This document shows positions 52,842 through 64,000 of a stretch of 64,000 nucleotides of DNA, piece after piece (positions within the stretch are counted from its first letter, which is position 1; every line of letters starts with the position of its first letter). The notes below the pieces were generated by a model that saw only the letters and a program-made list of their open reading frames with translations, did not search any database and was not told the origin of the DNA. Origin of the DNA: Turbatrix aceti (taxonomy: Eukaryota; Nematoda; Chromadorea; Rhabditida; Panagrolaimidae); assembly GCA_963969345.1 (NCBI GenBank), contig OZ017770.1:9247246-9311245 (forward strand), read 5' to 3'. The position numbers and the translations under genes are program-made.

Positions 52842-55800
52842 CCTTGAACTCCGACAAAGTGGATTCACTTGTCTCAAATCAGTTGAAACTCGACTTTATA
52901 AATCTTTCTCGCAATGAAGGACAAAAAAGGAACACTCCGCGCGCAGAACTGTTCCCCACTTTTTTTAACTTTTCTTCTGTTGTTTGTTGTCATTTTTGAA
53001 GAACAACTACTCGTTTCTGCGTTGTAATCGTATCTCCATTTTATGATTTTCGGAATCAGCAGGTTCGAATTAGTCAGTTTTCATGAGAGATTTGCAAAAA
53101 ATCAGGTATTGCGCCTTGTAGTATGCTTTGCTTTTTCGTGATTACTTCAATTTTGGTTATCGACCAAGCAAAACTTTGGCTATTCAAAACGCTCGGCTCG
53201 GTGATCATTGATACAGAGTAGTTGTTGCCGCTGTTAAAATTAAAATAAATACCTTTAGACAAAAAAATGTTAGCATAAAAAAATTAGCTAAAAAATATTT
53301 TGTCAAAATTTTTTCGATATTTTTTTGGCTCGATTTAGAAAATTTTTGAAAAATTTCGGGTCGTTCATTCAAGCGGCTTGAATTGTTAAATAATTATGCG
53401 TGTAATTTTCTTTTGTTATGGCAGTTGATCACGCCGTTATTGGCCATGGTAATTAAAAAAAATATTTTTAATACTCGGTTTCATTAAAAATCGATGTTAT
53501 CCGACCGTTTTTTTGCATTTGTGTTTTTAAATGTTTTAATCGGCAAACATTTTTTTGCCTTTCTTCAGATTTTGCTTCACACTCATCCTTGACAATTTAA
53601 CAAAAAATACCCCTACATAATGAAGCATAAATGTGAATTCTAAAGCAACGAAGTGATATACATAATTTTGGAAGTGATTAATCATGTTTAAAAATGCATG
53701 GATCAACGATGCATCTGACAAGACTGTTCTGTTCGCCTTTTGTTCACAATGTGTTGAACTTTTAGTATAAAACAATGACGACTGATTTAGTTAGAGCCTG
53801 CAGACAATGCTTTGACTCCGCCAAGTTCGCACACGAACAATGAAAAATGCAAATGGCTATTGAAGTTTACGCGCATTTTGTTCAGATTAATAAAGTTTCA
53901 TTTCGTGTTCGTTCAACCAGCTTATCTAAACGATTTTTTATGTGGTTAAAAATATATGAAATTTTGTGATTTTTTTATACAAAAACATTTAAAAAAATAA
54001 TTTTAAATTTTTTTAGAAAAAAAATTGTTTTGACTGTCAATAATTTTTTTAAATGATTTAAATATAAAAATAATAAACTGAAATTTTTGTTTATTCTTCA
54101 TGAAATACAAACAAACGTAAATACATTCATTTTGTCAGAAGGTATTCATTCATTTTTTATAAATAGTGTGTCTTCATCAGTTGTCCTGTATTTTTTCCCC
54201 TTGCTCATTTTTTTCCACCATAAAAGCTAACATAAGTCTACTCCGATCACATTGTCAATTGGTCTTGGCCTTTAAATTATGGCTTAACCCCCGCCAGTTC
54301 AATTTTTTTCAGTTTTTAGTCGTTGTAAATGCACCTTCTCCGAGTTAGCAATATTTTTTTTGGTTTCTTGGGCAGCACTTAGCTTTCTCTTTCATTGAAA
54401 AATATGAATCTTTCTTACGACCCCCTCTTACGCCCATTTTTTTGGATGGCTGTCATGCTTTTTGCCCCAAGTCTTTGTCTTTGAAATGCAGGTGCTAAAA
54501 ATTTTCTTCCGAGTGTATTTTTTTTTCTTGAAAACCTTTTAACGTTTCAGAAAAATCCATTATTCGTTCAGATATATGTGTCTACATGACCAATTATGTA
54601 TTCCATTTTTTTGTAAAGTTTAAAAAAAATTCATCTTGTAAAAAGACGTAAAAGCTAGCCCTTATGGCGTTCTTCAATCAGGCAGACTACTCATTTTTTC
54701 TATAACACATTCTTACGCTTTTCCCGTCCCTTTTTCCCGTGTGGTGTACCAACAATTTGTCAAAAAGCTAATGAGCAAACGGAACCATAATTGAAAATAC
54801 TTTTTTTTATTTCCCGTTTTGGGTCGGTCTTTTCGGCATTACATATTCTGATTCTTTGTTGGCTGATGAAATCAATTAATCAATTATTCCAACTTTGTTG
54901 TTTTTTGCTTCTTCTTCTTTTTCTTCTTCTGTGTCATTTGCCAAACGCGTGATAACAATTTTGTCAAGTTTAACTGTTATGAAAGACTCCTTGCTACATG
55001 CTTTTAAGAAAGCGAAATAGACAGGCAACTCCCGATGGGTTTTTGCTTCGATGAATTTATAGATGTTGGAACTCCAAAGTCACAGCAGCACTACTATTCT
55101 ATTGCCAGGAAGAAGGCATGTTACTTGTGGCACACTTTTACTAGATTTTATGTGAACTCAACACATACACACACACACATACACACATACATGCACATGC
55201 ATACATGTCCACACACAATTTTTATATATTTTTTTGTGGTACTGCTTTCAAATTCATTGTCCCGTCGAAAGATGGGTTGTGTGGGGGGTTTGTCAGGTTG
55301 TTGATTAAATAATGTTTATTGTTTAGCGATTGATGAATTAATATATATTATTCAGTGTCGTGTGACCGAATATCTATGACTCGTAAAATTTTTTTGTTTT
55401 CTAGATAATTTTTTTAATTAGTACCTAAAAAATTTAAGTTTTGTAAAATCAAGAAAAAAATTTTTGATATGTACATAAAATTTTTTACTAAAATTTTTTT
55501 ACCCTCAATAACGATGATGTGAGAGAAAAAAATGTATAATAAAGTAAGAGTGAAACAACACCAAATTTTATTTTTCTATTTGATGCCAATTATTTGGCTT
55601 TTAGGGAATTTACAAAAATTTGAGACTGCCAACAACAAAAATGTCGCTTTTGTCTTTATCTATGCATGCATTGCCTAATGATTGAAGCAGGGAGAGAAGG
55701 AGAAAAAAAATTAAATAAACTGCTATGATGATTGACAAATAGCTGTATCAAGATATATAACTAATTATGCTCCAGGCTTTCTTACTTGTTGTTGACCAAA

Positions 55801-56216
55801 AAATTTTTTCTATTTTTTTTCTCTTTGCTATTGAATATTTAGTTTCATAGCAACAAAGCAAGGCTTAAAATGGAGAAATAAGGCTAAACAACACTGATTG
55901 TAGGTTATAGTTCGTCAAAAAATAGCCAAGTTGTGATAATTCAACGCTATGCGCCCCCATTCATACATACATACCATTTCAGCTTGTCCATACTATATGT
56001 ACATTCTTCAGAGAGTTTTTACTATACATAGTTTCACAACACCAAAAAAAGAAGAAGAAGAAAAGAGTGAGTGAAGCAAGCGAGTAAGTGACAACCCAGG
56101 TCCATAGAGGCTTCAACTCCGTCAGACGATACATCCTAATAGAATACTTTGGAGACGTTCGTCGGTAGCATAACCGAGATATTATGGGTATATGCAGTTA
56201 TGGGTACTAATGGCAA
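52842..56216. other. Long intergenic region upstream of two divergent genes
   Basis: Between the zinc-finger gene (minus) and the RIM-BP gene (plus). It holds the non-coding first exon of the former (roughly 52841-52910), AT-rich sequence and microsatellites, including a CTT-rich run at 54908-54936. No exon chain recognised. It probably contains promoters of both genes. Confidence 0.5.
55163..55212. repeat. ACAT/ACAC microsatellite
   Basis: Runs of ACACAC, ACATAC and ATGCAC on the plus strand, about 50 bases. Confidence 0.85.
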
Positions 56217-56417
56217 TTGCCAAGCACGTCAAACAACAACCTCTCTTCTGCCCGGAGTCACCAAATAGGAGCTAGAAGTAGGAGGAGCAGGAAGAGAGGA
56301 GTGCTCGTCTGGTCTCGGCAAAATAGAGGTCCGCCGACGCGAAGCACCACGCAGACGCCGCGTGTGCGTCGAACAACACTCCGAACAAGCGTCGGAGGTT
56401 CTGCTACATCCCTTTGA
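56217..56417 (+). other. GC-rich open patch, possible upstream exon
   Basis: An isolated GC-rich block with a 66-codon plus frame rich in Ser, Arg and Thr. It lies on the strand and just upstream of the RIM-BP gene, so it may be an untranslated or alternative first exon, but neither splice border is clear. Arg/Ser content could also reflect chance in a CpG-rich block. Confidence 0.25.
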
Positions 56418-56906
56418 CGTTACTTGCGCGCCATGGTGACACTCCAAAGCACGTTTTTTAAAGCAAAGAGTGCATTGGTACCGTTTGTGGTTGAAAAACT
56501 CTTGGAAATATATTTATATATAAAAATATATAAAAAAATACACATATATATCCGTGCCTCTTGCGTTTATCCATATATGTGTGCGTGTTGTTATATGCTT
56601 GGGGATGCCGTGCGTGTGTCGTAGATGCTTGTGTGTGTGTGTCTCCGAGTGCCATTGCCGAGAGCGAAGTTGTGTGCGTCTGTTGTATTTTTTGTTTTAC
56701 AGTCGTAAGTACGCAGTCGGTTGAACAGGGGACTCGTCTTGTCTCTTGGTCTTTTTTTTTCAACGGAAGTTTGGGGCTTCAATTCCACTAGGCAGTATGC
56801 AAGCTGGTTGCAACAAACCAACCGTTTAACGCGCCGTGTGTGACAATCCCAGTTACGTTACCGGTTAACATGTATTGTGCATTTTCTTTCTTTTTTTTTC
56901 TTCCAG

Positions 56907-57387
56907 GCTATATAAGCAAGCATTATTCCGGCCTCCATGCCGTACTCTCTTTAATACCATCGACGGCAGCGGCGGCGTTGAAGTCCGTTACATCAGCGAA
57001 AGCAACAAAGATTCAACTTTACAATCGACTATTTTTGTTTCCCTTTAACATATTTTTAAATTATTTACCGTGGCGACATACCAATTATTTTTCAATTATT
57101 CTGAGTGACAACTCTCGAACAGTTACATCAAACAGAGCCGATTGCCGGCGACCGTCGGCGGCTCGGCGGTCGATTGCATTGACAACGCCGATTCATCGCT
57201 CTGTAACCTTGCTAAAGCTGCCATCGTGGATTTACGACGCTTTTTCCCGTGCTCTACGTTACTGCCATTCAAGGTGTCATCGACGCCGGCGTTGTCCGTC
57301 CACTTTGACATTCAACGGTTTTTGTGTGCGCTCACAACCGCGCCAAAAACCAGGGTTGCGTGGCGTCGGTTATAACTTGAACATTCC
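56907..57387 (+). promoter_or_regulatory. 5' leader of the RIM-BP gene with upstream open frames
   Basis: A strong CTTCCAG acceptor at 56906 opens an exon that runs through to the donor at 57638. The first in-frame stop above the start is TAA at 57373-57375, so the leader is about 480 bases. It is GC-richer than intergenic DNA and contains two long overlapping upstream frames, one crossing the start codon, which could reduce translation. Confidence 0.45.
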
Positions 57388-60300
57388 ATGTCGCCTGTTG
57401 GTAGCTTTAACCCTCAAGGATATCAGCAGTACGCTGATGAACAACCAAGCACGTCTACGACGTTTGACACAGGTCCTTGCTTAGTGGTGGGTACAAACCT
57501 TTCGTCAAAAGAGCCGTCATCATTAAAGCTGGTCTCTGGAGAACTGACGGCAAGCAATCCGATGGCATCTGGTCACTCAACGGTACCACTCTCAGATTCA
57601 CTTTTGTTGGCTTTGCGCCGAAGCCGTCCTAATACAAGGTAATTTTTTTAGCTTTTCTAAAATTTTCAATTCTTGTCAAAAAAAAATAAAATGACGCTTG
57701 TTATTTTTTTCTTCTTTTTTTTGGTTCGTCATAGGAATGTGAGCTATGAACAAATTATTTATTGTATTGTTATATCTAGTGTTTTCTGCTGCTTCTTCCC
57801 TAACCCCCCTCCCCCTCCCAGTCCGTAGTAGTCGGTTTTGGCTCGACATATGTACTGCCATGGAGCCTGAATGCGCATTTGCAATGCACCGCAGACGCCT
57901 CTTCTTCCGGTTAGTTGTCGCCGTCAAAATCCAACAATTAGTCGTAACTCACGCAAACGGAAGCCCTTCGGACATTTATTCGGACTGCCTTTAATTGTAT
58001 ACAACTTTAATGCTATCAAATTTACTTTACTCTAAAAATCACTCAGGTACATATCAGACTTTAAAATGACATTTATTGTAATTTTTTTTTGTCAATGGAA
58101 AAAAATTTTTTACTGAGATTTTTTAATTGCATTAAGCACATTTTGTTGCACGGCTCTGAGCTATTTTTGTACACCTTTTATTCAAGGTAAAATTTTTTTA
58201 ATTAACTAACGACTTTTCGACGGCCTAGGTAATTTTTCATCCGACTTTCAGACAGAAAAAAAACTAATGGCTGCAAAAAAATTTAAATTTGACGTCTACT
58301 TGCATTCGATATCGGCTTTGTTTGCCTCTATAGGGTCTTTTTCCCATATTCTTTTCAGAGATCGATTTGCCACAGCGTGCTTTTCGTTTTACGTTTCTCC
58401 TTCCTTCGGCGCTTTGGCTATATAGTGCAGAATACAAAGGCAAAAAAATAGGAGTTTGTATTTTTTTCCTTATTTGTTAGCACCAAACCATATGCACAAA
58501 AATTATTAAAAAGCAGTGTAAATTATAAATTTTTACGCACGTTGCTGTTTGATAGGATTGTTTTAGTAGTTGTTGTAGTAATACAGCCAGTATTAGTGTG
58601 TAATAGCAGCGCAGGCAGTAGTAGCTTCATCCGAGATGTGCGTCTCATGGGAGTCTACTAGTCGAAGCATACATTCGGGAAGAGAAGAGGGTGTCTACGC
58701 ACATGTTTCTTTACTTTTTTTTTGTTATTGTGTTTGCTTCACAGCTCAAAAGTCTCGAGAGAACATCAGCCATGGGAGAAATTCAACTTTTGGGTAAAGC
58801 CGGATGCTAACCACAAAAATGTTGTTAAAATTGAAAAATGTTTTTGCCAAATATTTTTATACTCCATTCATTTTGTGTTGTTGTTTTTTTTTCTTCTGCC
58901 AACAAGATGAAAAAGATGAGAGAAAAGGATGGCATATCTTTGAGAATTCACAAAGGTGGTAAATTTAATGACGACTAGCATAAGTGCACACGGAGAAAGG
59001 AAGAGGACAACAAAATTGCCAGACTAGAAATATGAGCGTCCGGAGGCGAAGGAGCAGGCGGTGGAGGAGAAGGAGGCAGTGTTGACAACGTAGACGCCGT
59101 TGAGAGCCCTGACATGAACGTCTGAATTTTTCATCATAATGAAGTCAATTTTTTTTATTGAAGTTCCACGGCATTATACAATTTTTTTAACGACCAAGAG
59201 CTGAAATGTCCTTATAAAAATTAAAAATTCACTTCAAGAAGGTGTCACTCAATTCAATTTTTTTTCACATTTTAATGGAAGAAAAAAAGTAAAAAACCAC
59301 AGGGTTGCATTATGAATTTTTTTTGCAGGTTGTTTCGAGCTCTTTTTCAATACATACCAATTCGTGATTCCCCAAACGAGAATCCCCACATTGAGCTGCC
59401 TCTACAAGTCGGTGACTACGTGTTGGTTCACGGTCAGATGGATGAGGATCAATTTTACTTTGGTGAAACGCTTAATGGTCGTACGGGCTTGGTGCCTTCT
59501 AACTACGTGGAAAGAGTACCGGATCATGTTTTGCTGCAGAATGCCTCGAGGGCACCAAGCCCAACTGGTGGAGCCGGCATGTCAGAGAGCGTTAGCAATA
59601 TTGCATGCTGTGAGCCTTCGACAAGCCTAACAGGGTGTGGAAGTGGAGATACACTCAATCGAGGTACAAGCATATCTGCCGGTGGTACCATTCCACCTGG
59701 ATACTACTCTCTAAACGAACAAATGCCATCGACGTCCTCTTACGCCGGAAACACGATAGCCAACGCTGCTGCGATTTCCAGTTCACACCACCACCACCAA
59801 CACCAACAGCGATCATCCTTCAGTCCATCGTTTGCCCTCACCGTTCCCAGCCATCACGCAGAAATAGTTCACGACTTTACCGATCCTGATTACTCGCCGC
59901 TGCCTGACTCCATATGCCCGTATCCTCCTGTTGACGTATCCAAAGTTACCGTCCAGGAGGTAAAGCAATACGATCAGCCAAAAGGTGAGTTTTTTACTTG
60001 TTTTACTCGTAGAAATTTTTTTTTGGCTGCTTGTATGATTTTTGATCATTTTTTTCTAATTGAGTTCAGTTGGCACGTTTCAACTTTTTTTGCTACAAAA
60101 AAAATATAAATCTAATTAAAAATTAATCTTATGCATTTTTGTACCTATAGCCTTGTGGCTTGCACTTTGTACCTCTTTTTTTCATTAAAGAGAGAACATG
60201 TGTGGGCAGTAGCGTTTTTAGTCCATTTACACCTCGCTGCACCTGTGATGCACCTGTCGGGCACGCAGATATTTTTTTTTCAAATTGCAAGGTGCGTCCA

Positions 60301-63300
60301 GTAGTGACATGCCACCAAAAATCTTTCTGTTTTTTCACCTTTTTGAATTTTTACTATTTTTATCCAAGTTGCCAAAAAATGTGCAAAAAAAATTTAAAAT
60401 AATCAAATTTGCATCTTGGTCTCCATAAAGGAGCAATATGGAGCGCAGTGAACCATGACAAGAACGGAATGCTGTTATATTACATACTTATCTTATGAGT
60501 CAATTTTTTATTCATATACCAAAAGCACGGATTATTCTCGTATGATTAAAGCCCTTTTGCTCCCCTCCCCTCCATTTTTTTAACGGCGGCTGTCTAGTCT
60601 AGGCTAACTCCCTCTCAACCTAAAAGTGAATGGTCCTAACTTTTTTTTCTCCCCCTCTTTTTTCTCCTACGACTAGCAATAAAAGGCAGAGTACTGAAGA
60701 ATATGGGCATTGAATGAATAGGATTCGCGCTGCGGGATTGCCTCCTTCTTTTCGTTGAGTGAAGCATGTTTAATATTGTGAGGGAGTCAGGCGACGAAAA
60801 GGCAACATGCCTCTTGTCCTCCTACGGGCATCGATCATTTATCTGTAGGCATCCAAATGTGCACTCGTTTTTGCGGTTTGCAACACGGCCTACGTCCCAG
60901 CTAACGGACAGGCCACTTGGAAGGGGAGGGGAGGGGGGAGAGTAAGGACCCAATTGTTTAAAAAAGAAGCCTGTGCTATAGCGGTCTTCAAAATTGGGAC
61001 AACGAACGATTGATGTGCATTAAGGGAGCAATATTTTGAGGTAAAAAAAGACAAGTAAATAAATGAAAAAATTTTTGAACCACCAAGTAAGCTCTCAGAT
61101 TTTTATTTATTTTCACGAGAAAAAAAGACTACAAGTGAATGACTGAAGAATGCAAGCAAACAAATTAAATATTTTTTACCCGTCCAAAAAAAAAACAATC
61201 AAGCAAATGATTTTTTTCAGTGCCTTGTCCCCGTGACCTGACAGTAGAAAAGAAACTGAGTCGAAGTGTCGTTATATCATGGCTACCACCTGAAGACAAG
61301 CTGATACCCGTCTCACAGTATCACGTGTGTGCCGACGGTGTCGTCAAAGCCGTTGTTCCGGGAATGTACAAGTGCAAGGCACTCATCGAAGATTTAAACC
61401 TTGACAAATGTGTCAACATCTCGGTACGCGTTGTAACCGAACACGGTCATAGCCTCGATGCTGCGTGTTCGATTGCCATTGGAAATGGTTGGTTAATTAT
61501 TTCAGTACATGATATTTAGTTCTTTTTTTTGTATGTATACCTCAGAAAAAAAACAATGCTGAAATTAGAATTCTGACAAATTTTTATTTTTTTTTCAGAG
61601 GCTCCTGTTGCTCCGCAGCATGTTCGTGTCTCTGCAATAACACCAATCTCGGCTTGCCTTAGCTGGTTTCCGTCAAATAGCAATGCTGAGCATGTGATTT
61701 CTCTCAACGCAATTAAAGTTGGTGTTTGTCCACCTTCTGTGTTTCAAGTAAGAATTCTGGTCTTTACAATAATTTTTTCACGCATAGAAAAAAAAATTTT
61801 AGGTTCATTTACAAGGCCTTCTGCCGTCGACCATTTATCGAGTGTCTGTGAGAACCAAACATCCCAAAGCCGTGCTTGAACAGCGTCCTGTTGAGCGGTG
61901 TGTCGACTTTAAGACGCTTCCAAAAAGTTAGTTTTATTTATTTTATTTTTACTTGCTTAATAACCGTTGAAATTTTTTTAAATATAATATATTTACTTTT
62001 TTACGACACCCTTGCAGAATTTTTTTCCCTTTTACCATTGTTTTTTATCCGGAAGTCTTGTCTCGCTTTACAGACAGAAAAAATCGTCACGACTCTAATA
62101 TTAAAGTTACATAGCTGAAAGGCATTTTTTCTTCGAAACAATTACCATGCTTTTTTTTGCAAGTGTACTACATATGTACGTAAGCGCTGTAGCTAACAAT
62201 TCAGATTTTTTTCCTTGAATAGTTGATATCTCCTTTCGACTGACGCTTTTGCACATTTTTTTACCTTTTATTTTTGCCATGTTTTGTAATGCAAAACTTG
62301 TTAAACAAATTTACGCAAAACACGTAGACACGCTTTGTTTGTTTTTTTACTGTTATTTTTTTTGGGGTGGTCTATTTTTTCTGGGGTAGAAGCCAACTTT
62401 TTTTTATTTATTTTTCTCTTGATATTTATCAGTAAGAGTAAAAGGTTGTGAGTCACAGAAGTTCCTTGACTATCACTCATCAAGCGCCGTTACACAATCC
62501 CAAGTATGACTTAAGATTTTTTGTCAAGCGATTATAGGCAGATTATCATATTTCACGTTTTGCGAATGAATGCTTATTTCAAATTCACTTTTTTTTCTAA
62601 GACGATGGAATTAACTAATAAAAAAAAGAGAGTGAAAGCGAAAAAGAAAGAAAAAAGCATCTCCAAAAAAAGGGAAATAATATGAAGAATATGAGTGGAT
62701 TTATTATTAGTCATAGAGAATCCAAGCCGCCAGGAGAGAGGGGGGCAATTGCGGTCTCTTCATGAGAGTGAATGAAGTCCGTCGGCTGCGTAAAAAAACA
62801 GACTTGCGCGAGAGAGTGACAGAAGAGGATAAAAAAGGCTAGCACAGCTTGTCAACGAGATTTTGAGCTTTAATTCACTTACACGCTTTATCTTGGATTT
62901 TTTGGAGTGTTGTCTGGGAGCTGACAGATATTTTTTTGCCTTGTTCTTTACAATTCCCGCTCCCATTCATCCTAAAATGATGTGCTTCGTGGCTTTTTTG
63001 TTGTCGCTTAAGTGCACACGGCTACATGAAGCATTAAAGATTTGTTGTAGGATTTTCTGCTTTGTGGGTTTTCTTTGGCATTCTCAACCCCCCTCAGACT
63101 GGCACCACAAACGTGAGATTTCTCTGTCTTCTATATACCCGCTATTACTTTTATCGAACAACTTTTGTCAAAAATGATAGTTTTTTATATTCTCCCGTCT
63201 TTTCTTTTCTCATTCATAGTATTTTTCTTATGGCAGGAGGGCAAGAAGTATGTAGGCGAGTAGACAGAAGCAGGAATAAGCAACCAATGCCTACTCTTTC

Positions 63301-64000
63301 TTTTTTTATTCTTTGACAAACTAGATTACGTGTAGTGCTTTTTTTCGGGGTCCTTTTTATGCATATTTTCACAGTTTCAAATAAAATTGCTTTTTTAAAC
63401 GCAATTTTTCATTCTTGAATAAAAATGCACGTGCTGCCGAGGACAGGATGCCGCATCTTTCTGCTTTGTGTGCTGTTCGTCTTTAATGCGCATATTAGTA
63501 AGAGCAGTGATATCTCGCAGACAAACAATGTTGTAGGCAGAACTTTGGTCAAGTAGTACGAATATAATGGTGCCAACTAACGTGTCACTGAATGAATGAA
63601 TGAGTTATGCGTGAAAAAATAGCGAGTGCAGCTAGTGTGTATACATGACCAAAAGCCAAGTGTAACACGGCACGTGCAGCCAGGTGCAAGCCACCTTTGT
63701 CTTATTTTTTGCCAAAAAAGACGCGAAGAATTTTTCTCCTTCTCATTTTTTTTCTAACTTTTTTTCTGATTTTGTACTGACATTTTTTTTGTTTTCCGTG
63801 TAAAATTTTATTTTTATGTTGTACTTAAATTTGTTTTTTCAGTCGGTTTGCCAGATCCACCAAGTAACGTTCAAGTCGAAGTTGGCCCTCAGCCGGGAAC
63901 ACTCCTTGTTTCGTGGAAGCCGGTTACCTCACAGCCGAGACCACCTTCACGCGCTGCGGTTCATTCGTATCTCGTATTTGCTGACGGCCGCAACATTGCT
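57388..64000 (+). CDS. rimb-1: RIM-binding protein, N-terminal part (cut at window edge)
   Basis: Exons 57388-57638, 59329-59984, 61221-61487, 61599-61747, 61803-61926 and 63843 to beyond 64000 join in phase (2, 1, 1, 0, 1). The second exon encodes SH3-I: LFRALFQYIPIRDSPNENPH, ELPLQVGDY, then MDEDQFYFGE and GLVPSNYVE, the RIM-BP signature with the PNENP insert. A Ser/Pro/His-rich linker follows, then fibronectin III repeats: one in the third exon (VPCPRDLTVEKK ... SWLPPED), one split over two exons (APVAPQHVRV ... FKTLPK), and a third starting at 63843 (GLPDPPSNVQV). RIM-BPs link RIM and CaV2 channels at presynaptic active zones; SH3-II and SH3-III should lie to the right. The first exon is attached on phase and position only. 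Introns of up to 1.9 kb hold no other gene that I can see. Confidence 0.9.

Noticed and set aside
57826..57994. Frame after CCCCTCCCAG containing FWLDICTAMEPECAFAM as an alternative RIM-BP exon
   Set aside because: Its phase does not match the preceding donor and it ends in a stop; no SH3 or FN3 similarity.

Overview
This is eukaryotic DNA, almost certainly from a nematode. It is AT-rich, its introns are short (about 45-60 bases, up to about 550 or longer), and acceptors are of the TTTTCAG type. It holds a secreted transthyretin-like (TTL) gene, a family essentially restricted to nematodes, and tandem CK1/TTBK-type kinases like those that expanded in worms. Several start codons lie only a few bases after a strong 3' splice site, as expected for spliced-leader trans-splicing or a 5'-UTR intron. 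I cannot name the species. All multi-exon models below were joined by hand from reading frame, splice signals and phase.

Layout. 1-2430: tail of a 455-bp satellite array. 2440-4190: two inverted-repeat structures. 4250-7861: two paralogous three-exon CK1-like kinases on the minus strand. 7862-10000: mosaic of repeats with a GC-rich island. 10229-11579: OTU-type cysteine protease gene. 11992-13537: nested small LTR retroelements. 15020-15496: TTL gene. 16368-18109: five-exon gene for an unknown 465-residue protein. 18600-26640: repeat-rich stretch (two short inverted-terminus elements, relatives of the satellite, a non-LTR retrotransposon tail). 26646-30663: seven-exon gene for a SUZ12-like Polycomb protein with zinc finger and VEFS box. 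30790-38550: tRNA-derived SINEs, a reverse-transcriptase remnant, and an LTR pair enclosing an SF1-helicase fragment. 41035-41862: second OTU-like gene whose catalytic His seems lost. 44494-50234: two tiny two-exon genes and a small secreted Ala/Thr/Pro-rich protein, with an old duplicated block. 51343-52681: zinc-finger gene with a foldback transposon in its intron. 57388-64000: 5' part of a RIM-binding protein (rimb-1) gene, running off the right edge.

The genes do not form one pathway. Chromatin (SUZ12-like), synaptic active zone (RIM-BP), ubiquitin-type proteolysis (OTU pair), kinase signalling and secretion (TTL, mucin-like) are all represented. The strongest themes are paralogue pairs that have drifted at catalytic residues (kinases, OTUs) and a rich set of small non-autonomous mobile elements, several with intact terminal repeats and target-site duplications. 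No CRISPR array, rRNA gene or intact tRNA gene was seen.
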